DNA from: Pyrenula massariospora
Taxonomy: Eukaryota; Ascomycota; Eurotiomycetes; Pyrenulales; Pyrenulaceae
Assembly (NCBI GenBank): GCA_021030905.1
Contig: JAGFMI010000013.1
Coordinates: 186,001-250,000, forward strand
DNA: 64,000 bases
Reading direction: 5' to 3'
Under the pieces are notes generated by a model. It did not search any database. It was not told where the DNA came from and saw only the letters and a list, made by a program, of their open reading frames with translations. Shown here piece by piece: positions 45,729 through 58,081 of this stretch (position 1 is its first letter; every line of letters begins with the position of its first letter). Position numbers and translations under genes: made by a program.

Positions 45729-47604
45729 ATGTACACAGCACCATCCCTCGCCATAAACCCTTCGCTGGCCGCTACGAGTCCTCCTTCAAGTCCATCCCCG
45801 ACGCGGTCTCGTCACCGTGGTCTCAGCTACTTGCGACATTATACTCAAAGTCGGAACAACTCCCGACCGGCTGACGACGCTGGTCAGAGGAGTTCTCGCC
45901 CGTCAATATCACGATCTATCACCTTTCCACAATCACCACCTCAAAATAGCCCGGGCCCTTCTACACCAACATCACCCAATCAAGGCCCTGAGCGAGAGCG
46001 GAATGAGCCGGTGACATCTGGATCTCAGCAAAGTTCATCAACAACACGGAAGCGTCTCGGCTCGTTACGCCGTCGAGGTCCACATTTCCCCCATCTAGTC
46101 CCGGTTTCGCGGCCCAGCAGCGTATCTGCTGAGCCCAGTCCTACAGGTACGAATACTGAAGAGCCCGGAGTATCTTCTGAGGCCAGCATGGCTCGTTCAC
46201 GAGTGCGACCCGCGATGAACTCTACAGATGCTGTACATGCGTCTGGCGAGTCGACCTTGCTCAACGGGTCTCACACGTTAGACGCGACCCCCAACCCGAC
46301 CAACAATGGTCTAGAATCTGCCGAGCAGAATGCGTTTGATGAAGCTCGAGAGACTTCTGAACTTCGACAAAAACTGCCCACCATAAGGCTCTTTCCGCAT
46401 CAAGACCACCGCGCAGGGCGGCCTTCGCTTCATTTTGCACCGATAACGAGAACACTCCCGACCCAGACGGCCGTCATTCGAGTTGGTCGTTACTCAGAGC
46501 GAGAAGGTCCTCAACTAGCAAATCCTATGACACCATCCGATGCACCGATCGGTTTCAAATCCAAGGTGGTAAGCAGGAAACATTGCGAATTCACTTGCAT
46601 CAATGGTCAATGGCACATTAAGGATGTTAAGAGCTCCTCTGGGACGTTCTTGAACCATATTAGGCTTTCGCAGCCGAATTCTGAATCCCGACTGTTCCCT
46701 GTCAAGGATGGAGACGTGGTTCAGCTTGGTATCGATTTTAGAGGCGGCGAAGAGGCAATTTTTCGATGTGTTAAGATCCGTGTTGAATGCAACCGATCTT
46801 GGCAGAAGCGACCAAATAACTTCAAGTGAGTAATCTCTACATTTGCTGAGGTTTGATTCTGACAGCTCTTAGCAAAAGCAGGCATGCTCAACTTCAAAGC
46901 CTTGCGAAAGATGCAAACACTGATACTAAGAGCACTGGGGAGTGTTCAATTTGCCTGGGAACTGTGAATGTAAGTCCAGAGCGCACAACTTGCCTACCTA
47001 TCTCTAACGACCTTCATAGCCGTGCCAATCCCTGTTTGTCGCCGCTTGCGCCCACGTTTGGCATTTCAAATGTATACGTCCGATGCTTACAGGAAAGGCA
47101 TATCCGCAATTTACGTGCCCAAATTGCCGTGCTGTCACAGACCTTGAAGCCGAGGTTGACCAATTAGACGAGGAGTGGGAGGAGGGTGAATGGGTCCTAG
47201 ACGAGAATGCATCTGCCCCCAAAAATGGCACGAATCAGCCAAATCCAAGCACTGTCGCTGGACCACCACCTCAGCATGCCAGGCATACACCAAGGCCAGA
47301 CGTTGATGACATTGAGCTCCCCGATGCCCCGAGACTAAATGTGTACGATGACACAGATTTTGGTAGTACAGGAGCCCACGCTGGGTTTGAGTCGTCTTTG
47401 GGCGGCAATCCGACATTAGGACTCAACGGTATCGATATTCCGGACGCGGCCATCAGCATCAGCAATCACTCATCGGCGAATCTCGACCGCGTACCTACTC
47501 CAGATACCGGAGATGTCGTAGCCGGGGAAGGCCCTCTAACGCCGAGAAACAACGCCGGGCCGTTTGTATTTGATGGGAGCGCCGGGAGAGCAAGCGGAAC
47601 TTGA
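45729..47604 (+). CDS. dma1: FHA-RING E3 ubiquitin ligase, Dma1/CHFR type
   Basis: Exons 45729-46825, 46873-46969 and 47020-47604 (introns of 47 and 50 bp) give 592 aa. A disordered Ser/Pro-rich N-terminus of about 230 residues leads into an FHA domain (VIRVGRYSERE, VVSRKHCEF, KSSSGTFLNHIRLS). A C3H2C3 RING follows: CSICLG, CAHVWHFKCI, CPNCRA; the second intron falls inside the RING. The rest is an acidic low-complexity tail. In yeasts such ligases act in the spindle-position checkpoint and septin control. Domain order and spacing make the assignment firm. Confidence 0.92.
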
Positions 47605-48371
47605 CTTGCTTCAACGTCTTCGTCAGCCCCTGAAGGCGTTGGATCGGCAATTTCTATGATCAAAATCTGCGATGATAATGCACCAAATCACAATCTGTTT
47701 GCCCGAGCTCTTCGAATGACAAGATATTGTTTGTGGTCACTGATTGTTGATCAAAGAAATAACGACATCCGTGGCTTGTTGTGATTCTTGCGGGATGGGT
47801 CATGGCGTTGGAATTCGACGACTTTTGAGCTCAGTCCACTCTCTGCGCTTACCAGGTGCTTTGATTTCGCATTTCTCTTCCTTTCCTTAACGAGAGGATA
47901 TCGCTTTGACAGAGATGCGTATTATCTTTCTCAGCCTACTGTTGGCGCTTTTTTGTCGGCTTTTTGACTGATCAGGTGACATCACCAAGCTTTGGTCTTT
48001 TTTGTTTTCGGGGAGTGTACAGCAAAAATGGGGTGCACCAGGCGGCGTGGGAATATACTCGATCACTTTGAAAGCGGTTGTGGGCTACGCACCCGCGGCC
48101 TAGCAATAAACTGACGGCATTTTTTCTTTTCAGATAAAGACAATTCGTATGAGCATGCTTTGACACGGTCGACTCGTATGGTAGACGTAAAGGTGACTCT
48201 ATGAAAAGTAGGCCTGTAATGCTTGCTGTGATATGCCGTTCATCGGTGGTTTTGTGATTCTCCAGTTCCCCAGCTATGAAAGACGTTCGTGTGCTGTCCT
48301 CTCCTATTAATCATAGTGATATCTCAAAACCCATCGCGCAATCAGACTGAGACATGATTTAGTTACATTCC
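47605..48371. other. convergent intergenic spacer
   Basis: Presumed 3' untranslated regions of the Dma1-like and GT32 genes. No gene is recognised. Confidence 0.5.
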
Positions 48372-49508
48372 TCACGCAGACCCTTCCACATCCTTGAACT
48401 CCACCAACGCTGCATACCCGGCCCTCCTCGACCTCGACCGCCAGCACCAGAAACACTGCAGGACCGCCCACCACATCCCAACCCCAACCCCCGCGATCCC
48501 CAAAGCAAAAAGCACCAAATGATCCCCAACCCACAAGAAAACCGCATTATCCCAATTCCTCCAGCTCCCGCCCCTCTCCTGGCTGAAGTAGATCCACCCC
48601 TCCTTCTTCCCGGGCCGGTCGTCCATCATGACGCGGTGCAGCGGCGCGTTGGACGCGTTGGCGTGCCAGGCCTCCCACACCGCGGTCTCGAACCACTGGC
48701 CGCTGGCGTAGCTGATGGTGGGGTAGGGGAGGAGGTAGTTGCGGTTGTAGGGGAGGAGGGAGGCGGTGAGGAGGAGCCAGAAGGGGTGGGATGGGGTGGC
48801 GGCGAGGATGTTGTTGCTGAGGGCGCCGCGGCCGCCGTCGGTGGTGAAGGTGGGGTAGTAGAGGAGGGGGGTGAGGGAGGTGAGGCAGCGCTGGAGGGGG
48901 GGAGGGGGGTGAGTATATTGAGGGGTTTGTCAGGGAAGGGGGGGAGGAAGGGGAGGCTTACGTTGTCTAAGTCAATGTATATGCCGCCGTAGTGGCGGAT
49001 CAGAAAGTAGCGGACTGTGTCGGCTCTCTGAACCGGGTAGCGGTAGCCGTCGTATGTTTCGAGGAACCAGGGATAGTTGGTTGCGATAAAGTCTCGGGAG
49101 GTTTCTGTCGTCCATAGCTGGAGTGGCCGTATTAGTAGGGTCCTTGAAAAGTCGCGTCTGTTCGCCTGATTACCGAACGACAGGAAACGTGCAACTCACC
49201 ATGTACTTCCAACCCGGATTCTTATCGATGCATGTCTGGCGATCATTCTCCCAGTCCTCGGGCATCGATCCCCCATCCCAGTTATGCCATACCTGGTGGA
49301 TGATTTTGGGGATCAATTGTAGCCTTAAGCCTTCGGTGTCGTCCGCATTGCAACGAGCAATCTCATCCTGGGTGATGCCGATGCCAGAATGCTCGTAGAA
49401 GATCTTTACAAAAGAACGGACCCGTAGCGCTACAAGGTCAAGGAGAGCAAACGTGAGCAAGCAAAGGATACAGTAGACGTAACGGCGACGGATTCTGTTA
49501 GGGTTCAT
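48372..49508 (-). CDS. GT32 family glycosyltransferase (Sur1/Csh1-like, MIPC synthase type)
   Basis: Exons 49508-49200, 49117-48962 and 48890-48372 (introns of 82 and 71 bp) give 327 aa. An N-terminal signal-anchor (YVYCILCLLTFALLDLVAL) is followed by LIPKIIHQVWHNWDGG, the start of the GT32 domain. VQRADTVRYFLIRHYGGIYI leads to the metal-binding Asp152-Leu-Asp154. A second helix near the C-terminus (HLVLFALGIAGVGVGMWW) is typical of the mannosyl-inositol-phosphoceramide synthase catalytic subunits. A Golgi sphingolipid mannosyltransferase is the likeliest role; other GT32 activities are possible. The third exon shows a very strong C-rich to G-rich switch. Confidence 0.88.
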
Positions 49509-50240
49509 GAGGTATGAGACTGCCTAGTTAAAAGAATGGGCATCTCTGGAATACGCGCCGCGATCCTGGCACTATGAAGTATTGGGAACCATTGGGAAAT
49601 TGTTACATGACAGATCAGAACCAACGTGAGGCGCAGGTCATGCCTCGAACTCAAGCTCTTTCTGGCTGTGCAAGAACCGTGAAGGCCAAGTGCAGCGCTT
49701 GCTTCACTCCTCAAGAGCACCTACCGGCGGAATACTTCATTGAAGGGTAGTGACCAATCTCGGTGTCTCTCCACAGCGAGATGTGAACACGTTTCTCCTA
49801 GTCAGAATAGCATCGCCCGCTATCCTGGTCGGTAAGGGATGTGTCGCTGCAACCAGCCAATCATTGGCCACAAGGGAAGCACTCATTCCAATATCCCAAT
49901 GGGTATGGCACAAACATCAACAAGAGTAGCACCTAGGCCAACGCTAGGAAGATGGTTTCTCAGGCAATGTTTTCATTCTTGATCGAAGCCGGTTTCTACG
50001 AGATTTCGGTTTCAGCCCCCATCAACCGGCGAAACCTCAAAGAGAATCGAGGGAGCGTCGCCTGCCAAGCTTTCACACAGAATCTCCCTGCATCTTAACA
50101 TATCCCTGCCACTAACCCTTACCTACTCATGCTTTCCAGGTCTTAAAAGCGCCGACTCTATCTGACGATCCTGTGTTATTGAAAGGTTTCAATGTCACAG
50201 TCTAGACCAATACGTCCCCCACCTGCATTAATGATTCGAC
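49509..50240. other. divergent promoter region
   Basis: Between the GT32 gene start and the GT2-like gene start. No gene is recognised. Confidence 0.5.
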
Positions 50241-53082
50241 ATGGAATTGGCAATCGAAGAGCTCGTCGACTCCGCCGACGTCAGCGTTTTTGTAAGTCAC
50301 GACATCTTTCACCTGTATTCCATACAGCGAGCAGGGACAAAGAGTCCTTTAATTTTTCAGGTAAGTGTACCTCGAATCTTGATCAGAGTCGAACACGCCG
50401 CTGTGTTTGTTTTTCCTATTGGGCTAAACCCGTGACTACTGCCATTCCTCTTCAAGCATTTCGCAATTAACTGTGAGGCATGCGGCCCATTCTATTGGAA
50501 ATGCTTGTTTCCGCTAGATCTGGCGGTAGAGAGACCATGGCTTTGAGACACCTGATTTGCAATCTCACTTGATCCGCTTTTGTGAATGCTCGAGATGCTT
50601 ACCCATGGGACCGCTTGCCCAAGCTTTGGGCTGGATATCGAGTTTCTGGCACGGCCTTTCTTGTAGTGAAGAGCGAGGGAAAGAAAATCGTGCATCTAAC
50701 AAAAAGAAATATTTCTCCATTGTATCAACTCGCAAAGCACTACAGGAGCTCCTACCGCCGTCCTGCCTTGTTCGACCTTTCCAAAGCTAGCATTGATCGG
50801 GAGATTCACTCATCGAGTTATGACCTGAAGTACACGCTATCATCCCTTGCCATGATCTTTGCGACTCTTTGTTTCTACTTGTTTTGATACAACTATCTTC
50901 AGTCTATAGTATCTAGGTTGATCCTCCTTCTTTGCTCATGACAGCAGCTTCGGCGTCCCGGCTCCGATACCTCTGTTTCTACTCTCCGAAGTGCTGAAAT
51001 CGGTCAAAAAGTCGATGGCATTACGCTGGGCTTTACGATGCCTGCCTGGTCTGTCATTACTTACAATCTTCATTTTGATAGAGTGCGCCTTTGGTATACT
51101 ACAGACCGTCATCGTCTACCTACACCCCACAGCTAGTCCCATGGCCCTTCACACTTCTCTACTCGCCCAGGTAACATTTATCGCATATTCCGTCTTCCTT
51201 CACATCCTCGCATTCATATTCCCACTTCGACTCTGCTGTTCCTCATGGCAGGCGGCGAAGGCTATCCGGTCCGTGTGTGGTCATGGCCCTCGCGACACAA
51301 TACTTTTCAAGCTGAAGACCGAGGAGTCTCCTTGCAATCAGCCTGAAGAATCGGACACTGAGCAACAAGAACAACGCTACGGCCTTGAGATCGTCCACGC
51401 CATAATGATACCAGCTTACCGGGAAGATGTTGGCCTCTTAGAAGACACGCTAAAGGTTTTGGCAAGCCACACTCTAGCAAGTAGGGCCTATGACGTGCGT
51501 ATTCCTCGCTGCTAGGCGTCAATGCTCTTGGTTTGGCTTCCAGACACTGATTCTATTTTTTCTGAAAGGTTTTCTTAGCTATGGAAGAGCGAGATCCAAA
51601 CGCATTCTCCGTCGCCACAACGCTCGAGTCCGCCTTCAGATACAGGTTCCGTGGTATGCAGCATACTATTCATCCATCCGCTCTGCCAGGAGAAGAGCCA
51701 GGGAAGAGTAGCAATATTAGCTGGGCGGCTCGACATGTTCACGAAAAATATCATGATATGAAAAACTGGAGCGATGTCCTCCTGACAGTGATGGACAGTA
51801 CGGCTAAGAATTTAAAACATTTCCACATGACGCAAATACTAAAACTCCGTAGGCGACACTCATCTTCTCAGCGACTATTTTCGTATCATTCACCGCCGAC
51901 ATGTACGACACCGCCAGCAAAGCAGCTCGATCAACATGACGCTGTACGTGCCTCCAATTGTCTTTGATCGCAATGCACATCTCGTGCCGCTCATGGTTCG
52001 TGTTGCAGATCTGGTAAGTTTCGAAAGTGTCCTCGTGCTTTTCACCACCATTTGAAGTCTTAGCACCCTGTCCCGACTCTATTGGACTTGATAACTAATT
52101 CGAGCTTGTCCGTCAGATGTGGTGTGGGGCGGGCCTGTCATGCTACTTGACCAGGCCGCACAAGAATGGCATTGCCATTCCCACTTCCGTCTACACAGTT
52201 ACGCTTCCCCTAGTAAACCTTGTTAGTGGTTGGGATGCCGATGCACATGCTATTGGAGAAGACATGCATATGATGCTCAAATGCTACTACGCCGCCAATG
52301 GAAGACTCGCCATCGAATCAATACCAAGCCCAGCAAGCCAGTGCAACATCAGTACCGACAATGCTGGCATCCGAGGCTGGCTTGAGAACCACCGTGCTAG
52401 ATACTTTCAGGCTCTGCGCCATATGTGGGGATGCCTTGACTCTGGATATGCCGTTCGACAGTGGTGCAATCTTGGGAAGACACACAAATCCTCGACAAAT
52501 ATCTACTCGCTACCACGCCATTCACAGCTTGAGCTGAAATTAGCTCACTACCATTTACATGGAGACAACGGGCGCAAACTAACTTGGCGAAATATCAAGC
52601 TTTTTATCCGCATTTTCGAGGCTCACTTTGTACCCGTCCATCTCCCTCTGATCACGGTCGCCTCCACAATCTACACCACGTTCGGCCCATCCCTGATCCA
52701 ATGGCAGCCCCTCGCGATGCTACTCGATTTGACAGCGTACGTCCGGGCCGTCGGCTTCGTCACAATGCTAGTCTACTTCTTCGTCTTCTACGAAGCGTTC
52801 CACCGCGCCTGCGTCGATGCCCGAGAGGCAGAGATGCGCCGGGCTGGTCTGTTTGAGGAGATGGAGCAGATCTTCTCGCGCCGCAACAGACATCATCCTC
52901 AGACGTGGCTTGATTATCTGCTGTTCCCCGTCTCTGGCCTGGTCTATGGCAGCGTTCCCCTGGCGCATGCTGCTTTTGCGCATTTTTGGTCGGATCTGTT
53001 GCATTATAGGGTCAGCACGAAGCCGAAACGGCTGTCGGGGAGCAGCTCGCCTGAGGGCTATGCGGGTGTTGAGAAGGTTTGA
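50241..53082 (+). CDS. multipass GT2-like membrane glycosyltransferase
   Basis: Firm exons are 50948-51494, 51569-51797, 51853-52013 and 52117-53082. Exons 50241-50291, 50457-50472 and 50595-50880 are less certain but close in frame, giving 751 aa in all; a 69-nt segment (50292-50360) may be retained. Membrane helices lie near SLLTIFILIECAFGILQTVI, FIAYSVFLHILAFIFPL and in the C-terminal third (VGFVTMLVYFFVFYEAFH). Catalytic-type motifs are HAIMIPAYREDVGLLEDTL (GT2 opening), LLTVMDSDTHL (acidic metal site), HAIGEDMHMMLK (the general base region) and AVRQWCN (QxxRW-like). Fungal GT2 enzymes of this shape make cell-surface polysaccharides; product unknown. The junction at 50881 uses a weak donor. 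Confidence 0.75.
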
Positions 53083-54281
53083 TGGAGAGGATTCATATGG
53101 TCAATGTCTCTAGAGCAGGATTTACAATGTTGCGGGGCCAGTCTTACCACTAAGATGAATGACCTATCTATCGATGGCTATGTAGAGAGCTGCTGTCTGG
53201 AGTTACGTTGATGTGACCGTCAAACACGACGTTGGAGCCTTGTTGGGTCAGGGGACAGACTCTGTCACTGGAACCTGCGGGAAGGTCTAAAGTTAAATAC
53301 GACATAATTTAATAACACCTACAACTTCTCTCCAAGCAAATAATCCGACTTGATGATAATAATAATTCCCCCCAATTTCGAAAATTCATATTCATCTTTG
53401 TTTAATTTTCTCTTAACACCGTTAATTCTCACTCTCAACATAAACCAAACCCCCCCCTACCACGGTTTCTTTCTTACGTTCATCCTCTGCACCACGCCCT
53501 ATCTCCCTGACGATCTACGATCACTTTGGACATCCCAGCCCGGTCCCCTCAGACCTCGTATAGCCACCCGCACAACAAGTCCACAGACCCAAACACTTCA
53601 CCCTCCCTCTGGGTCTAATAGGGATTAGTTGATGATCCTTGAAGGAGTGGGAGGGAGAATGATATTAGTCCTACGAAGTCGGGCCCTATCCGCCTGGAGG
53701 TGGAGAGTAGATTGGTTTCCTCGCTGCACGGCTGGTGACGATGAGGGATGTACGTAGCTTGATGGATTTAGATGATGATGAGAGAAGGAGAATTTTGGAA
53801 AAGCAACCAATTAATTGACAGAGAATGAATGGTGATTTGGCTACTGGTTGGTTCGAGTAACAGTTGTTCGAGAGTAAAAGATGGACGCAGGTTGCGTGAG
53901 GGGTGGGTTTGGAGGATACGGCAAATACACGGCCTACTGAGTTAGATGCTATGAATTGGCGGAAAAGCAATTCAGAGCATTTTATGGTGGAGACGAGTTC
54001 TGTTAGCGTGCTTACGAAATGGCGAGCTAGGTGGTTTTCTAAAGTCGTACTTTGGAACGTATTAATTTGGATGATAGTGGGTGGAATCAAAGACTATTTC
54101 GCCTAGACATAGGTCGGAAATCTTACAATATCGGTCAAGACGTCCTTTTAATGACGCTAACCAGTACCTCTTACCCCCGGTTTGCTCGTCTTCTAAAAAC
54201 AGTGCATTACCTCTATATCTGTCACAATCTTTGGCATGTCGCAAATGCTCTTAATGAAGGTCAATATTTAAATGATATCCT
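53083..54281. other. convergent spacer, AT-rich in part
   Basis: Between the GT2-like gene and the nuclease gene stop. A 134-codon minus-strand frame (54090-53686) has no recognisable feature and a biased composition; not called. Confidence 0.45.
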
Positions 54282-56177
54282 CTATAGCTCCTTCACCACA
54301 TGAACTATCGTCTTGTTGGTCCCCACCGCCACGATACCATCTCCGGGCTTCATCTCTGCCGTGGTTTCCTTGACCCTGCCATCGGTCAAAAGGAAGCGTC
54401 TTGGAACAGTATATTCTGGGACAAAGTCTTCATCGTTGTAAGACTGCTCTTGTTGAATGTAGGCCTGTTGCTCCAAAGTCAAGGGTTCTCCCTCTGCAAC
54501 AGTCTCATTCGAGCCAAGATCTCTCTTTGTGGTCCATCCTCCGAGGCCCATGGCGGGATCTACCCAAAAAGGAGCGCTCTCGTAGAAATTGTGTTTCTTG
54601 GTGCCGTAGCCAACGACGTCTGGGTCTCTCCAGTAAAATCTAAGTGCAAGTATTAGTTTTGTTGAGTTTACGTTATCACTCTGGAGATAGCTCACTGAGC
54701 TTTGAAGCCCCTCTCCCACAGACACCAATTATACGGATTTGGCGGACTTGCTGGTCGCTTCTTTCTGCTTGATTTCGGCGCTGTCTGTTGTTTGCCAACA
54801 TTGCAGCTGCGTGCTGTTAGAGAGGGTCAGAACGTCGCTCAGGCCGGGGCACTTACAATCCGCCATCTGATCCTCCGTTGGGTATTATATCAACATTGAA
54901 ATATAGATAGGGACTGGCCTCTCGAACTGCGTCTGCTTCCATTCTTGCTATTACACGGTCGCCGCTAATCCAATCCTTGGTGTCCTTATCAGCCCAGTAC
55001 TCCGCGTCTCTCTTCCGGTATCTCTTTGTGTGATAGTAATAGTCATAAAGATAATCATCTTTGCGTTTAAATTCGCTCCGATAGATATCCCGGTATTCAT
55101 CATCCCACTTGTTTCGGTATCGACGATCAACATCCTGGCAGATACTTTTATACTTCAACCCCGAGTCTACAGTAAGACCAGCGATTAGCATTCCTGACCA
55201 GCGGGGCCAGTGGACTTGTCAGATCGATATTACTTACCGCGGTTATCGGCCATACTAATACATCGCAGACTTCGAACTCTCCCAGGAGATGTTTGAGTAA
55301 AAGTGTTTGGTGGGTACTCGTCGCAGCTTCCTTCGCCATCGCCTACATTTTTATGGAATCAGCACTTGGAGATGCTATGGGTACGACATGCGTCACACGG
55401 GGCAAGACAGCAGCCGTAAGAGTAGTAACGTGGACTCACGATATGGGGTCAGGTAATCAGCTACCGGGTCGTCACTTCTCAGCCCGAAGTCTGCAGCACT
55501 CGATTGCGGTCCAAAATTCTTCCCTAACGCATCATCAGTCGTGACTCGTTGCCTGCGACTCGATATACCGACCTTTACCACCATTTCGCACATACTGCCT
55601 CACCTCGTCGACAAGTTGCCCCGAACAAGGGTGATCTTGACATCCGGAATCCTTCCGATTTGCACCATCATTGCCCATGTCTGAAGTCACAAGGATCCGT
55701 CAGCTACAGAAGTCACAGTGTCTTAAAATGCGAACAAGACATCGCAATTCAAGATCAGGTGGTACAAGGCTTTAAGACCTACCGCAGGTGTACCACATTA
55801 CTCCCCTTTGACAGTATTTCCTTTTTCGAAGATTTAGATTCAGATATTATACTGCGGAAAAGATTGTACAGAGTTGGAGTCGCAAACATACCACCAGCTA
55901 GTTCAAATATTAGCAAAGCCGGGATCGAGGTCTTCAGCTAAGTCACACTGCCGATGGGAGAGAAAAGTTTTATTCGCACATATATTACGACTTACCAGAT
56001 ATTGTAGCAAGATTCAGGGTACTCGTCACACTCCATCCAGTACGTCCTGTACTTGGACCCTCGTTTGTATTGGGCGGTGAGCACACCTCGCCATTCCGGA
56101 AAATCTGTCCAGCCAGCTGCATTTGAATCATGTACTAAAAGCAACGCAATACATATCAGAGGGAAGAGGATAGCCAT
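54282..56177 (-). CDS. secreted NucA/NucB-type deoxyribonuclease family protein
   Basis: Eight exons: 56177-55996, 55851-55802, 55680-55573, 55523-55440, 55342-55238, 55166-54857, 54806-54696 and 54639-54282. The total is 1308 nt, 435 aa, all GT-AG. The start MAILFPLICIALLLVHDSNA is a signal peptide. Residues 142-176 hold CDEYPPNTFTQ then LRCISMADNR, the CDEYP...C...eN core of the NucA/NucB DNase domain. A long Lys/Arg/Tyr/Asp-rich helical region follows. The C-terminal 120 residues (QFYWRDPDVVGYGTKKHN onward) contain one likely N-glycosylation site and no known domain. The function inferred is extracellular DNA degradation. The second exon (50 nt) is inferred by frame closure and is the weakest part. 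Confidence 0.72.
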
Positions 56178-58081
56178 TGGTATACAGATCTACTCTGAGC
56201 TTATGTGGAAAGAAGCGTTCAATGAGAGAATAGTTCGCAGACAAGGGAAGCGACAAATGAAATAAACCTGTGAAAACTTTTAAGATCATGTCTTAACATG
56301 TATATGGTTTTGGTCGTGTGAACATCGGCATGAAGACATCAACGGCTTCCCAACGCCTAGAAATGTTGTTTTGCAACAAGGGAAGTAGACACTCCAAATG
56401 GTCATAACGTTGGGGCCACATTCTTTTGTATGAACTTGAGCGGGGAGGAGTAACATTGGTTGACAAATTTTGCAAGTGGATCCGGCTGGAAGAGGGTCTG
56501 TCGATGCCTTGTGGTCTCTTCTGTAAGCATAGAGCTAGCTCCAGAAGGAGGATGTTGGGTGAGGTGAGTAAGATCAGTGATGTGATCAAGGCCTAAGGCC
56601 AGTAGCTAGAGCGCGAACCCACCAGCTACTTGCAGCGAATCCGGAGAGCCTCATCACAATAGTGTGCGACTCTTATCAGATTTACTCAGAGAATGGAGTC
56701 AGTGCTGAACCAACGAGGGTTCGGGCATCCATAACGAAAGCAGAGTATTTTTGTCAAGGAGCTGCCCGAGTCCACCGCCAATGAGGCGAGCGTAGCTGTT
56801 GCGTTGTGGAAGAGGGTGTGTAGGGTGCATGTACTGTACTTTGATCAAGGTGACGCACAACATGGGCGCAGTGTGGTCAGGGAAATTGGCAAAAGAACCG
56901 TAGCCAACGGAAAGTTTGTGAGGCGCCAACAGCCCCAGGTCAAATGCAAGGTCGATCAAAAGGACGGGAGTGCCAGAGAGTCGGGCGGAAAGTTGAGGGA
57001 GAAGCGATCTAAATTCTAAACCGGTCAACGGTCTCTTGCCGCCTCGTTGGGTTTCTGCCCTAGCCTTGCCAATACCTCGCCTTCGCCCCCAGACCGGGGA
57101 ATGGCGTTGCTTGCGCACATCCCCACGAATCCTGGCGCCGAATCGAAGACCGTAACTTAAACCTAATCTAAATACAGTTGTCGCGCTTTCCAGCGTTTCA
57201 TACTACTACTGCACCGTTTTAGCACAGTAGAGTGCTGAACGCCGACGCCTGCTTGACGAAGAACGTGGCCTTCCCAAAGACCGCACTCGAGCGTTGTGAT
57301 ACGACGCATTCTAACTTAGCTCGTGGATGACCTATCCCAATGATCACCGGTCAAACCTGTTGGCGGTAGGTTTGCGGTCTTCATACTCATCGACATACTC
57401 ATCGAATTATCCCTTCCGACCACACTCTGCCCAAATGCCGTCTCTTTGAATCCGTTGGATGCGCAGTTGGCTTTTATGCTGGCTAGGCATTAGTTCCTGC
57501 TAATCTTGCAATACTGAACATTATCGTGCTGACAACGATGATCTCTTCCCTTTCTCTAAAGGCAGAAGCATCTAATGTCAGCACTACTAAACGCCAAACA
57601 AACATCTACCGCTCAGCGCTGTTCTGCTAACTCCTGGACGTCTCTTACCCAGACGGTCACGTTATCCTCTTCTCTCTGCTGTCCTGAGATACCAACAAAG
57701 CAACAACGTGCTCTGGCGTGTAGGATGCGACCACCATTGTTCCATCTAATTCGAGGTATTGGTGATCGCCCTGAAAGAATATTATTGTTTAACACTCTCT
57801 GCGCTTCCATCCAACCAGCCATAACCAAGTTTGAGATCTCTAAGCCACTGCTGTTGCTGTATAGTCAAAGGAGGACTTACGACGTACTTTTCTGCTACTT
57901 TTTGTGGAGCGTTCGAATTTGCAGCTCCTCATCAATGTAGTGGCCCTTGTGCCCGTCCTTATCCTCGTGGCTTGAATGATTTCTTCTTGCTTCTGAGCCC
58001 GTGAGTACTCCCCCCGGCTACGTCCGCATTTTATTATCGATCTTTTTTGCATACTTGCTACATACTCAGTGTATAGGGATT
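56178..58081. other. intergenic region, possibly hiding one small gene
   Basis: Promoter sides of both neighbouring secreted-protein genes. Around 57500-58000 the frames look mildly coding but I could not assemble a model that closes in frame. The GTGAGT at 58001 with an AG at 58072-58073 could be an intron in the leader of the next gene. Confidence 0.4.

Noticed and set aside
53686-54090. 134-codon minus-strand frame
   Set aside because: No domain, biased composition, and it sits in the spacer after two convergent genes.
57575-58052. Mildly coding-looking frames on both strands before the secreted acidic protein
   Set aside because: I could not build a model with consistent splice phases; left as unassigned.
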